Assembly: GCA_017480545.1 (NCBI GenBank)
Contig: JAFVAI010000078.1
Location: 1-54,301 of the forward strand
Length of the DNA: 54,301 nucleotides
From: Schwartzia sp. (in: firmicutes)
GTDB taxonomy: Bacteria > Bacillota > Negativicutes > Selenomonadales > Selenomonadaceae
Direction: 5' to 3'
Below the pieces are notes generated by a model that had not been told where the DNA came from, did not search any database, and saw only the letters and a program-made list of their open reading frames with translations. Numbering within the stretch: position 1 is the first letter of the stretch; each line of letters begins with the position of its first letter. Position numbers and translations under genes: made by a program. Positions 32,866-41,053 of this stretch are shown here, piece after piece.

Positions 32866-35515
32866 GGAGGCGGAGAGAGCCCAAAAAGAGAAAAAGCTGT
32901 TCAGCTTTGCCGCCCGGCTCGTCTTTTCCTTTGCCGCGTTTGTCGTAATCATCGTGAGCATAGGCATGATCGTCCATTGGAAAATGGACGTGCTGATCGA
33001 TTATGAGGCGGGGCATTTCGTGCGGGACAAGACGGAGGACGCGGCGAACGACCTGACGCTCCAGTTGGACAGCGTGGCGCGGGAACTGGAGGACGCGGGC
33101 GATCTTTTCATGCGGGAAAATCTGCGTCCGGCCGCGTTTCTCGATGCGCTGGCGGCTCGCGACCCGTCCGCTACTATCGGTCTTGCCGAGTACGGCGGCG
33201 TAGTGGTGGCGGGGATGCCGCTTCCGAAAGAGATGAGCGAGCAGATCGGCTTCAGTTCCCGAGGGGCGCGGGCAATCCGCAGCTATCCGGGACGGGGCGT
33301 GCTCGTGACCGTGCCCGTGCTGAAAGGCGAGAATATCCGTTATGTGCTGTATAAGTTTTACCGCAGCGATCAGGTGTCGGAACGGTTCCCAATGGCATCC
33401 CGCGTCGGCATGGGGCACATTTTCCTCTGTGAGCGCGCCACGGGGCGCGTTGTCGCCGACTACGGCGGGAAAGAGGAAGCCGGGCGTTTCTTTGCGGACG
33501 ACGGGATAACGCCGCTTGCCATCGACAAATTGTTGAAAGGCATCGAAAAAAGCGGCAGCGACGCCATCGTCACGGACGCGCTGGACGGCGCTTATTTCCC
33601 TTGTGCCGCCGAAGTGCAGAACTGGGATTTCATGCTGGTCGGCTACGCGGACCGCGAATTTTTCGCGGGCGGGCTTTCGCGCATCCATCTTTTGGTGCTT
33701 TGGGTCTTCGGGCTGTTGATTCTCCTGTTCAGCGTGTTTACGCTCTATTCGTTCACGGCGGCGTTGCGGGCAGAGGAAAGCAAGGAACTGAAAGAAGCGA
33801 AGGAGGAAGCGGAGCGGGCGAACCAAGCGAAGAGCGCGTTCCTCGCGAACATGAGCCACGAGATCCGTACGCCGATCAACGCGGTGCTGGGCATGAACGA
33901 AATGATCCGGCGCGAGGCGGAGGGCGAGCAAATCCGCAAGTATTCGTGGAACATCAAGAGCGCAAGCGAAACGCTCCTTTCCCTGATCAACGACATCCTC
34001 GACTTCTCAAAGATCGAGTCGGGCAAGATGGAAATCGTCGAGACGACGTACCAGCTCAGTTCCCTTTTGAACGACGTGGTGAACATGATCCGCTACAAGG
34101 CGGAGCAAAAGGGGCTGGACTTTTTCATCAAGGTGGACGAGACCATCCCGGACAGCCTGATCGGCGACGAGGTCCGAATCCGTCAGGTCATCGTGAACAT
34201 CCTGAACAACGCGGTCAAGTACACGCCGAAGGGCAGCGTGACTTTCGATGTGCAGGGAGAAAAAACGGAAGACGGCATTTTGCTCCGCGTGGCGTCCATC
34301 GACACGGGCATGGGCATCAAGGAAGAGGACAAGGGCAAGCTGTTCTCGAAGTTCCAGCGGCTCGACGTGGAGAAGAACCGCAACGTCGAAGGGACGGGCT
34401 TGGGCCTTTCCATCACCCTCCGGCTTGTCGAGATGATGAAGGGCAAAATCGACGTGGAAAGCGTCTACGGCGAAGGCTCTACCTTCACCATCACGCTGCC
34501 GCAACGGGTGGACGACCCCGCGCCCATCGGCGACTTTGAGAAGCGGGTGGAGACATTCATCAAGGGCGAGCAGGCGTACCGGGAAAGCTTCATCGCGCCG
34601 GAGGCCGAAGTGCTCGTGGTGGACGACAACAGCATGAACCTCTTTGTGTTCGAGAGCCTCTTGAAATCGACGAAAATCAAGATCACGATGGCGAAGAGCG
34701 GCATGGAGTGCCTCGAACAAATCGCGAAGCAGCGGTTCGACATCGTCTTCCTCGACCATATGATGCCGGACATGGACGGCATCGAGACGCTGGCGCGGGC
34801 CAAGGCGATGAAGGAAAGCCGGTGCCACGGCGTTCCGTTCATCGCGCTGACCGCGAACGCCATCGCGGGCGCGCGGGAAATGTTCCTCGAAAAGGGATTC
34901 AACGATTACCTCTCGAAGCCGATCAACAGCAAGCTGCTGGAACGCATGATTCAGGATTATCTGCCGGAGAACAAAATCCTGCCCCCGGAAGAAGCGGACG
35001 CGAACCGGACGGAGGCGCCGACAGCGGAACCGCAAGCGAAAGCGGAACCGACAGTGGAAACGGAGCCGGAAGCCGCCGAGGCATCCGTGGCGGGCGGGCA
35101 GGCGGCGGAGAGCGCGGGCGGCGCGGCGACGGACGACGGCGGCACGCAGATTGATAAGGAAGTCGGGATGCAGTATTGCGGCGACATGGAGGAAATGTTC
35201 CGGGAGTTCGTCAAGATGTTCTGCGAGCGCAAGGAGGAAACCTTCGAGAAAATTCGCGGCGCCTACGACGATGGGAACTGGGAGGATTACACGACCCATG
35301 TCCACGCGCTGAAATCCACAGCGCTCTCCGTGGGCGGTGTGAAGCTGTCGGAAGCGGCGAAGGCGCTGGAAATGGCGGGGCACGCGTATCTCGACGGAGA
35401 GGCGGGCGAGAAGGAAAAACAGCTTGCGTACATCCGCGGGCACCATGAGGAAACATTGGCGCTTTACGATGCCTATTGCGAGGAGGCCGAGCGGCGCGGA
35501 TTTTGGGAGAAATAG
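32858..35515 (+). CDS. hybrid sensor histidine kinase with receiver and Hpt domains
   Basis: An 885-residue membrane kinase. Membrane segments at about 17-40 and 285-307 enclose a ~240-residue extracytoplasmic sensor. Then come HisKA (His334 in MSHEIRTP), HATPase_c (N-box [10 protein letters not shown]1 DTGMGI, G2 GTGLGLSI), a receiver (Asp633, [12 protein letters not shown]), an Ala/Glu/Pro-rich linker (~705-765), and a C-terminal Hpt (His816 in HALKS). It can carry a full intramolecular phosphorelay. It starts at TTG in an 8-base overlap with the BMP gene. The single-domain receiver at 29940 is a plausible terminal acceptor. Confidence 0.93.
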   Translation: MSKEAERAQKEKKLFSFAARLVFSFAAFVVIIVSIGMIVHWKMDVLIDYEAGHFVRDKTEDAANDLTLQLDSVARELEDAGDLFMRENLRPAAFLDALAARDPSATIGLAEYGGVVVAGMPLPKEMSEQIGFSSRGARAIRSYPGRGVLVTVPVLKGENIRYVLYKFYRSDQVSERFPMASRVGMGHIFLCERATGRVVADYGGKEEAGRFFADDGITPLAIDKLLKGIEKSGSDAIVTDALDGAYFPCAAEVQNWDFMLVGYADREFFAGGLSRIHLLVLWVFGLLILLFSVFTLYSFTAALRAEESKELKEAKEEAERANQAKSAFLANMSHEIRTPINAVLGMNEMIRREAEGEQIRKYSWNIKSASETLLSLINDILDFSKIESGKMEIVETTYQLSSLLNDVVNMIRYKAEQKGLDFFIKVDETIPDSLIGDEVRIRQVIVNILNNAVKYTPKGSVTFDVQGEKTEDGILLRVASIDTGMGIKEEDKGKLFSKFQRLDVEKNRNVEGTGLGLSITLRLVEMMKGKIDVESVYGEGSTFTITLPQRVDDPAPIGDFEKRVETFIKGEQAYRESFIAPEAEVLVVDDNSMNLFVFESLLKSTKIKITMAKSGMECLEQIAKQRFDIVFLDHMMPDMDGIETLARAKAMKESRCHGVPFIALTANAIAGAREMFLEKGFNDYLSKPINSKLLERMIQDYLPENKILPPEEADANRTEAPTAEPQAKAEPTVETEPEAAEASVAGGQAAESAGGAATDDGGTQIDKEVGMQYCGDMEEMFREFVKMFCERKEETFEKIRGAYDDGNWEDYTTHVHALKSTALSVGGVKLSEAAKALEMAGHAYLDGEAGEKEKQLAYIRGHHEETLALYDAYCEEAERRGFWEK

Positions 35516-35622
35516 AGATTTTTTGAAAAAAGAAGGATTTTCAGCCGAAATGCAGAAATAATAAGTACAGTATGCAGAACGGATGGATTTGCCCGTTCGA
35601 ACAGAGAAGGAGGATGTGTCTG

Positions 35623-36195
35623 ATGGCAACATTCACGGTAAGAGGAAGAAATATGGAGGTTACCCCGGCGCTGAAGGATTACGTCGAGAAACGTGTCGGG
35701 AAGATTGCGAAGTATTTTGACAAGGTCGGGGAAATCACGGTGCTCCTGACCGTTTCCAAGGGACGCCACACCGTCGAGGTCACGGTGCCGATCGACAAGG
35801 GCGTAATGCTTCGTGGCGAGGAAGCGACGATGGATATGTACACGTCCATCGACCTCGTGGTCGAGAAGTTGGAGCGCCAGATCCACAAGCACAAGACGAA
35901 ACTCCAGCGCCGTTTCCGCGAGGGCGGCTTCAAGGCGGAACTGGCGGCGGAGGAAAGCAAGGCCGCGCAGGCGCGCGCCGACGAGAAGGAAGACACGGGC
36001 GAGTACACCATCGTCCGCACCAAGCACTTCTCCATTAAGCCGATGGACGCCCAGGAAGCGATCATGCAGATGAACATGGTAAACCATGATTTCTATGTTT
36101 TTCGTGACGCGAAGACCGAGGAGGTCAGCGTCGTCTATCGCCGCGCCGATGGAAATTACGGCCTGATCCAGCCGGGCGCGCAGGAGGAGCAATAA
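35623..36195 (+). CDS. hpf: long-form ribosome hibernation promoting factor
   Basis: A 190-residue long-form HPF. The N-terminal S30AE domain (about 1-105, starting TFTVRGRNMEVTPALKDYVEK) binds the 30S decoding region. The C-terminal ~60 residues (IVRTKHFSIKPMDAQEAI, HDFYVFRD, GNYGLIQPG) form the dimerisation domain that pairs 70S ribosomes into 100S. ATG 35623 lies 11 bases after AAGGAGG; an ATG three codons earlier abuts that site and is unlikely. It is monocistronic, followed by two large palindromes. Length and motifs are standard. Confidence 0.95.
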   Translation: MATFTVRGRNMEVTPALKDYVEKRVGKIAKYFDKVGEITVLLTVSKGRHTVEVTVPIDKGVMLRGEEATMDMYTSIDLVVEKLERQIHKHKTKLQRRFREGGFKAELAAEESKAAQARADEKEDTGEYTIVRTKHFSIKPMDAQEAIMQMNMVNHDFYVFRDAKTEEVSVVYRRADGNYGLIQPGAQEEQ

Positions 36196-36261
36196 TAGAG
36201 AGCCTTTTCGGCGAAACCATTTGCGTTTTTTGCCGAAATTCCGGCGAAATGGCCGCGCGGA

Positions 36262-36298
36262 AAAATGCTGAGGCAAGAATTTCTTGCCTCAGCATTTT
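36262..36298. repeat. perfect palindrome / bidirectional hairpin, family member 1
   Basis: Arms AAAATGCTGAGGCAAGAA (36262-36279) and its exact inverse (36281-36298) around one base. The core GAGGCAAGAA-T-TTCTTGCCTC closely matches the palindrome at 47843-47881 (GAGGTAAGAA). With A/T-rich outer ends it can act as a terminator on either strand; here it follows hpf. Confidence 0.85.
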
Positions 36299-36344
36299 AT
36301 ACTCGGGTCGGACCGCGAGAAAACGCTGGCCAAATTTCCAAGTT

Positions 36345-36403
36345 ACAAAAAACGGGGCTGTCACAGGAAGAAACCATCTTCTTGTGGCAGCTCCGTTTTT
36401 TGT
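36345..36403. terminator. large bidirectional terminator-like hairpin
   Basis: Arms 36345-36371 and 36379-36403 pair over about 25 positions with few mismatches (ACAAAAAACGGGGCTG with CAGCTCCGTTTTTTGT). A and T runs on opposite sides give a T6 tract in either direction. It separates hpf from hydF. Confidence 0.75.
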
Positions 36404-36501
36404 GGTGCGTTCACGCGGCAGGGCATGGGAAAAACCGACGCTTCCCAGAAAATTTCACGGAAAATTGATAGGATGGAAAAAATTTTGGAAGAAGCGGAGG
36501 C

Positions 36502-37716
36502 ATGACCATGGCGCAGGCGGCGCGCGGCGAGCGTGTGCATATCGGCGTTTTCGGACGGCGGAACGCGGGCAAGTCGTCGCTTTTGAACGCGTTGACCGGG
36601 CAGCGTTCGGCACTGGTGTCCGAGGTGGCGGGCACGACGACCGACCCCGTCCGGCAGCCGATGGAGCTTCACGGGGCGGGGGCGGTCGTGTTCATCGACA
36701 CGGCGGGTTTCGACGACGCGGGAGCATTGGGCGAGATGCGCGTCGATCGGACGCGGGAAACGGCGGCGCGGACGGATGTCGCGTTGGTGCTTTTTGAAGA
36801 TGAGGATTTGTCCGGCGCGGAGGACGGTGCTTTGCACTGGGCCTCAAGATTGCTGGCGGCGGGAACGGCGGTGCTGCCCGTGGTGTCCAGGATCGATTTG
36901 CGGCCGGACGGCGGCGCGGCGTTGGCGGCGGCGGCGGAAGCCTGCCTTGGCGCAACTGTCTTTCGCGTCAGCGCGGAAACGGGCGAAGGCGTGGACGCGC
37001 TCAGGGAAGCTCTCGTCCGTGAGATCCGGAGGGGCGGCGACGAGCGGCGGCTGTTCTCGGGGCTTGCCGAGGCGGGCGACACGGTCCTGCTCGTCATGCC
37101 GCAGGACGCGGAGGCGCCGAAAGGGCGCCTGATTCAGCCGCAGGTGCAAACCATCCGCGAACTCCTGGACACGGCCTGCGTTGTCGTCGGCTGCACACCG
37201 CAGACGATGGACGCGGCGCTGGCCGCTTTGAAACAACCGCCCGCGTTGATCGTTACGGACTCGCAGGCGTTTTCCGAGGTTCACGCGAAAACGCCGCCGG
37301 GAAGCCGCCTGACTTCGTTTTCGGTGTTGTTCGCGGCGTACAAGGGCGACATCGGCTATTTCCGGGAGTCGGCGGAGCGCGTGAAGGATTTGCCCCCCGA
37401 CGCGAAGGTACTGATTGCCGAGGCCTGCACACACAACGCTCTCGACGCCGATATTGGCCGCGTGAAGATTCCGGCGATGCTCCGAAAGAAGCTCGGCGAC
37501 AAAATCCGGATCGAGGTCGTGGGCGGCGCGGATTTTCCCTCGGCGCTTTCCGGCTACGATTTGATTGTCCATTGCGGCGCGTGCATGTTCAACCGCCGCC
37601 TTGTGCTTTCCCGCGTGGCGGCGGCCCGGGCGGCGGGCGTCCCGATGACGAACTACGGCATCCTGATCGCGTCGCTGAAGGGCATCTTGGGGCGCGTCGC
37701 GTTGCCGGAAGGCTGA
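36502..37716 (+). CDS. hydF: [FeFe]-hydrogenase maturation GTPase HydF
   Basis: A 404-residue HydF, the scaffold on which HydE and HydG build the 2Fe subcluster before delivery to HydA. The N-terminal GTPase domain has G1 GRRNAGKSS (18-26), a TTTDP switch and DTAGF; then a dimerisation domain; then a C-terminal [4Fe-4S] domain with the CxHx(n)HCxxC pattern (CTHN, then HCGACM). ATG 36502 follows GGAGG. None of hydE, hydG or hydA is in the window. Its presence implies an anaerobe with an [FeFe] hydrogenase. Confidence 0.94.
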   Translation: MTMAQAARGERVHIGVFGRRNAGKSSLLNALTGQRSALVSEVAGTTTDPVRQPMELHGAGAVVFIDTAGFDDAGALGEMRVDRTRETAARTDVALVLFEDEDLSGAEDGALHWASRLLAAGTAVLPVVSRIDLRPDGGAALAAAAEACLGATVFRVSAETGEGVDALREALVREIRRGGDERRLFSGLAEAGDTVLLVMPQDAEAPKGRLIQPQVQTIRELLDTACVVVGCTPQTMDAALAALKQPPALIVTDSQAFSEVHAKTPPGSRLTSFSVLFAAYKGDIGYFRESAERVKDLPPDAKVLIAEACTHNALDADIGRVKIPAMLRKKLGDKIRIEVVGGADFPSALSGYDLIVHCGACMFNRRLVLSRVAAARAAGVPMTNYGILIASLKGILGRVALPEG

Positions 37717-37740
37717 CAGGGCCAAGAGGGAACACAGGGA

Positions 37741-38349
37741 ATGGAACTGTTTGCGGATCAGCGCGTATGGAAGGCTTTCGTCCGTTATTTTTTAAATTCC
37801 GCGGAGCTGGCGGTGGCCATGCCTTATCGCGCTTGGACGTTGGCGATGGCCGCGGCGTTGGCTGCGGCCTGTTTTTGGGCGTACCGCCGGGGAAAATTGT
37901 CTTTCGCGCAGGCGCTGGCCTGCCCCTGCCTCGCCGCGTGGTGCGCCCTCGTGCTGACATCGACGGTGCTGGCGAGGACTGTGATGAAAAAAGCGGTGTA
38001 CAAGCTGACGCTTTTTTGGTCCTATGCGGCCATTGCTTCCGGCAAAAAATATCTGATGGCCGAAGTGATCCTGAATGTCTTCCTGCTCTTGCCCGTCGGC
38101 TTTTTGCTTCCGGTCGTCTGGAAACGGGCGGGGCTTCGTCACGTCTTGGCGGCGGGGGCGGCACTTTCTGCTGTCATCGAGGGAGCGCAGCTTTTGGCGA
38201 AGCGCGGCTGGTTCGAGTTTGACGACATTTTTCACAATACCTTGGGCGCAGTCCTTGGGTACATTCTGTACCGGGCCTGCGAAAAAATCGCGGCGCCGGC
38301 GGCACGGGAAGAACGGGCGGGGACACCGGGCGTTGCGCGGGAGAAATAA
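37741..38349 (+). CDS. VanZ-family membrane protein
   Basis: A 202-residue protein with four to five membrane segments in the VanZ pattern: an N-terminal segment, then ILNVFLLLPVGFLLP with the conserved N-V-x-L-F/L-P-x-G core, SAVIEGAQLL (S-x-x-I-E-x-x-Q) and FEFDDIFHNTLGAVLGY (D-D-x-x-x-N-T-x-G). VanZ proteins lower teicoplanin susceptibility in enterococci, but the wider family has no settled function; no other van genes are near. It lies 24 bases after hydF and may be co-transcribed. Confidence 0.85.
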   Translation: MELFADQRVWKAFVRYFLNSAELAVAMPYRAWTLAMAAALAAACFWAYRRGKLSFAQALACPCLAAWCALVLTSTVLARTVMKKAVYKLTLFWSYAAIASGKKYLMAEVILNVFLLLPVGFLLPVVWKRAGLRHVLAAGAALSAVIEGAQLLAKRGWFEFDDIFHNTLGAVLGYILYRACEKIAAPAAREERAGTPGVAREK

Positions 38350-38355
38350 TTTCAG

Positions 38356-38384
38356 TGGTACACGGGCGGCCGGCATGATATAAT
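38356..38384 (+). promoter_or_regulatory. possible promoter of the exported-protein/metA unit
   Basis: TATAAT at 38379-38384 is perfect. The -35 at 17 bases is weak (TGGTAC, 38356-38361). The leader to the next ATG is about 40 bases. Confidence 0.5.
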
Positions 38385-38430
38385 ACCCATAAGACAGTAT
38401 CGAAAAGCTCCGGACAGGGAGGGAATCGTT

Positions 38431-39363
38431 ATGAAACGAATCGGGCGCTCCGCGCTTCTCTTGGCGGCGGCAGCCGTTTTCGCGGCGGGCGGGCCGCCGG
38501 AGGCCTTGCCGACGTTCGTTGTTCCCAGGGCGGAGGCGGCTGCCGTAAACTGGACCTGGATTGCGTCGGATCAAAAATACGGAAAATTTTTCGCGCCGTC
38601 GAATGTGCAGGTCAGGAGTTCGCTGAACGGCGTCGCCACCTGCATCTCGGCATGGATCAAGACCACGTACACGGCGGACGGGGCGCAAGAGGTCATCGAA
38701 AATTACGGCATCGAGTCCAGCATTCCCGATCCGCGCGCCCTGTCGTACAGCTTGGCGTTGGTGGAGGTGCGTCCGCAGGAGCGGATGATTTCCTATGTGC
38801 AGGAAAATTTTTACGGCGCCGACGGCAAGGTCGTTTGGTCCAAGGTTTACGAGCCGCCGAAGGAATACGAGGTCAACCACCAGTCCTTTGAAGAGGATTA
38901 TTACGTCGCGTTGGTGGATCAGGTCTTCCACCACGGGGAGCGTGCGCGCAAGGACGCGGAGGATCGTTGGAAGCGGCTCTGGATTTCCGAGGGCGCGGGC
39001 GGCGTGACGACGGAATCGATGGCGGACACGACGACGATGCGCCTCGCGGGCAGCAACCTGATTTACTGGGAATGGCAGGAAACAAAGGACAAGAGCGGCC
39101 AAGTGCTGGAAATCAAGTTCATGAAGAAGGCCCTGAATCCGGACCAAGGGACGGAAAAAATCGTCAAGGCCGACCTGTGGACCTCGGCGGCGGGTTGGCA
39201 GCCGATGGAGACGGACGGGCGGTACGAGACAATCCCAAAGGGCAGTGCCGCCTATCCGGGGCTGGAACGGTTGCGCGCCATCATCAAGGGCTACCAGTAT
39301 TGGCTGAACCGCTACCGCACCGACTTGCCGCAGACGGCAAACGCAAAAAAGACGGGGAAATAG
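38431..39363 (+). CDS. exported protein of unknown function
   Basis: A 310-residue protein with a clear signal peptide (basic MKRIGR, hydrophobic core, cleavage near PRAEA). The mature part begins [16 protein letters not shown] and is rich in aromatic residues and short beta-type segments ([14 protein letters not shown]). The pattern resembles small exported proteins common in Negativicutes, but I recognise no named family. A GGGAGGG site precedes the ATG. metA follows after 28 bases, so the two may share a transcript, though no functional link is evident. Confidence 0.7.
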   Translation: MKRIGRSALLLAAAAVFAAGGPPEALPTFVVPRAEAAAVNWTWIASDQKYGKFFAPSNVQVRSSLNGVATCISAWIKTTYTADGAQEVIENYGIESSIPDPRALSYSLALVEVRPQERMISYVQENFYGADGKVVWSKVYEPPKEYEVNHQSFEEDYYVALVDQVFHHGERARKDAEDRWKRLWISEGAGGVTTESMADTTTMRLAGSNLIYWEWQETKDKSGQVLEIKFMKKALNPDQGTEKIVKADLWTSAAGWQPMETDGRYETIPKGSAAYPGLERLRAIIKGYQYWLNRYRTDLPQTANAKKTGK

Positions 39364-39391
39364 CCCGCAAGAATGGAGGCATTGGGATTCG

Positions 39392-40333
39392 ATGCCAATC
39401 AAGATACCGAACAACCTTCCGGCCGCTTCTGTGCTGGAACGGGAAAATATTTTTTTCATGGACGCCGACCGCGCCTATGGGCAGGACATTCGCCCGCTGC
39501 GGCTCCTGATCCTGAATTTGATGCCCACGAAGTCGGTGACGGAGACGCAGCTTCTCCGGCTTCTCGGCAATACGCCGCTGCAGGTGGAAGCGGACTTCAT
39601 CTATACGGAATCGTATCTGCCGCAGCACACGTCGGCGGATTACCTCGGCGAGTTCTACGGGACATTTCCCGAGGTGCGGAACAGGAAGTACGACGGCTTT
39701 TTGATGACGGGCGCCCCCGTCGAGCAGATGCCTTTCGAGGAGGTCGCTTACTGGGACGAGCTTTGCGAGATCATGGAGTGGTCGAAGACCCACGCGTTTT
39801 CGTCGTTCCATATCTGCTGGGGCGCGCAGGCCGGGCTGTATTACCATTACGGCGTGAAAAAATACCCGGTGGCGCCGAAGGTTTTCGGCGTGTTCCGCCA
39901 CCATCTCTGTGTGCAGAACGAGAAGCTGTTCCGGGGCTTTGACGACGAATTTTACGTGCCCCATTCGAGGCATACCGAGATACGGCGCGCGGATATCGAG
40001 CGCGTACCGGAGCTGACCGTCATGGCGGAGGCGGAGGCCCCCGCCGGGGTCTATTGCGTCGCCGACTTGGAAAACAGCCAGTTTTTCATCACGGGCCACG
40101 CGGAATACGATCCGCTGACGCTGAAAAGTGAGTATGACCGGGACGCGGCGGCGGGGCTTGATATCGCCGTGCCGTGCAATTATTACCCGGACGACGACCC
40201 CGCGAAGCAGCCGGTCGTCCGCTGGCGCAGCGTGGCGAACCTGATGTTCGCGAACTGGCTCAATTACTATGTGTATCAGGAAACCCCCTACGAACTGGAA
40301 CGGATCAAGAACCGGGGAACTGGAAAGTTTTGA
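39392..40333 (+). CDS. metA: homoserine O-acetyltransferase (MetA family)
   Basis: A 313-residue MetA-family enzyme that activates homoserine for methionine synthesis in the cytoplasm. Catalytic Cys142 ([12 protein letters not shown]), the MPTKS lysine (Lys47) and the late GHAEYD motif with catalytic His and Glu are intact. Position 111, which decides the acyl donor in this family, is Glu ([10 protein letters not shown]); Glu111 enzymes use acetyl-CoA whereas Gly111 enzymes use succinyl-CoA. Acetyl transfer is therefore inferred despite the common annotation as succinyltransferase. No SAM riboswitch fits in the 28-base gap upstream. Confidence 0.93.
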   Translation: MPIKIPNNLPAASVLERENIFFMDADRAYGQDIRPLRLLILNLMPTKSVTETQLLRLLGNTPLQVEADFIYTESYLPQHTSADYLGEFYGTFPEVRNRKYDGFLMTGAPVEQMPFEEVAYWDELCEIMEWSKTHAFSSFHICWGAQAGLYYHYGVKKYPVAPKVFGVFRHHLCVQNEKLFRGFDDEFYVPHSRHTEIRRADIERVPELTVMAEAEAPAGVYCVADLENSQFFITGHAEYDPLTLKSEYDRDAAAGLDIAVPCNYYPDDDPAKQPVVRWRSVANLMFANWLNYYVYQETPYELERIKNRGTGKF

Positions 40334-40348
40334 TTTTGGGAGGCAAGA

Positions 40349-41023
40349 ATGAAAAAGCAATGGGTATGCGCGCTCGCGCTGGCGGCGGCGCTGCATTTCG
40401 GGACGGCGGAGGCCACGTATGTGCCGCCGAAGGTGCCGGAGGATGTCTATCAGTGGGTGCAGTCGTCGGAGCGCATGAATTATTTCTTCAACAAGGAACA
40501 GATTTGCTACGGTTTGGACGACAAAGGGCACGTCGACCTCGACACGCTGATTGTCCCCGTCATCAAGACATACGACGCCGTGCAGATCGAGGATGTCCGC
40601 ATGAAGCGGGCGTGGCGCATGGAGCCGACGGACGGGCTGGAGGACCTGGCGGGCGAGGCGAACTATCTGGTGTTCCAGATCCCGCGCGGCGTGGTGACGG
40701 TGAGCGCGGTGGAGCTGATCGACTCGCATTTCTGGACACTCGAGCGCACGGAGCCGAAGCGGGAGATCGTGATCGGCGATTTGACGGAGAAGAGCCGGGA
40801 CGGCATCTTCTACCGCGCGATTCTCGCCTATGAAAAGGAACATCGGCCGGAGGTGCTCGCCCATACGAAGGGAACGCTGACGGACGAGGACAAGGAACGC
40901 TTCGAGAAGGAAGAGAAAAAGCACGCGAAGGAATTGAAGAAGAAGGAGAAAGAGAAGGAAAAGGCGCGCAAGGAAAAAGAGAAGCGCGAGAAGAAAGCGC
41001 GGGAAGAGCGTCAGGAAGAATAA
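40349..41023 (+). CDS. exported protein with Lys/Glu-rich C-terminal tail
   Basis: A 224-residue protein with a signal peptide (MKKQWVCALALAAALHFGTAEA) and a compact N-terminal domain (about 23-170, starting YVPPKVPEDVYQWVQSS). The last ~45 residues are almost only Lys, Glu, Arg and Ala (KKEKEKEKARKEKEKREKKA), expected to form a long single helix or coiled coil. No family recognised. A GGGAGG site precedes the ATG. It is followed 30 bases later by the multi-PAS kinase; a functional link is possible but unproven. Confidence 0.65.
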   Translation: MKKQWVCALALAAALHFGTAEATYVPPKVPEDVYQWVQSSERMNYFFNKEQICYGLDDKGHVDLDTLIVPVIKTYDAVQIEDVRMKRAWRMEPTDGLEDLAGEANYLVFQIPRGVVTVSAVELIDSHFWTLERTEPKREIVIGDLTEKSRDGIFYRAILAYEKEHRPEVLAHTKGTLTDEDKERFEKEEKKHAKELKKKEKEKEKARKEKEKREKKAREERQEE

Positions 41024-41053
41024 CGCGTTCGTTTGGCGGGAGGCGGAACGCAG

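Noticed and set aside
39364-39391. SAM riboswitch upstream of metA
   Set aside because: Only 28 bases separate metA from the preceding gene, too short for an S-box aptamer, and no such structure is seen before 38431.
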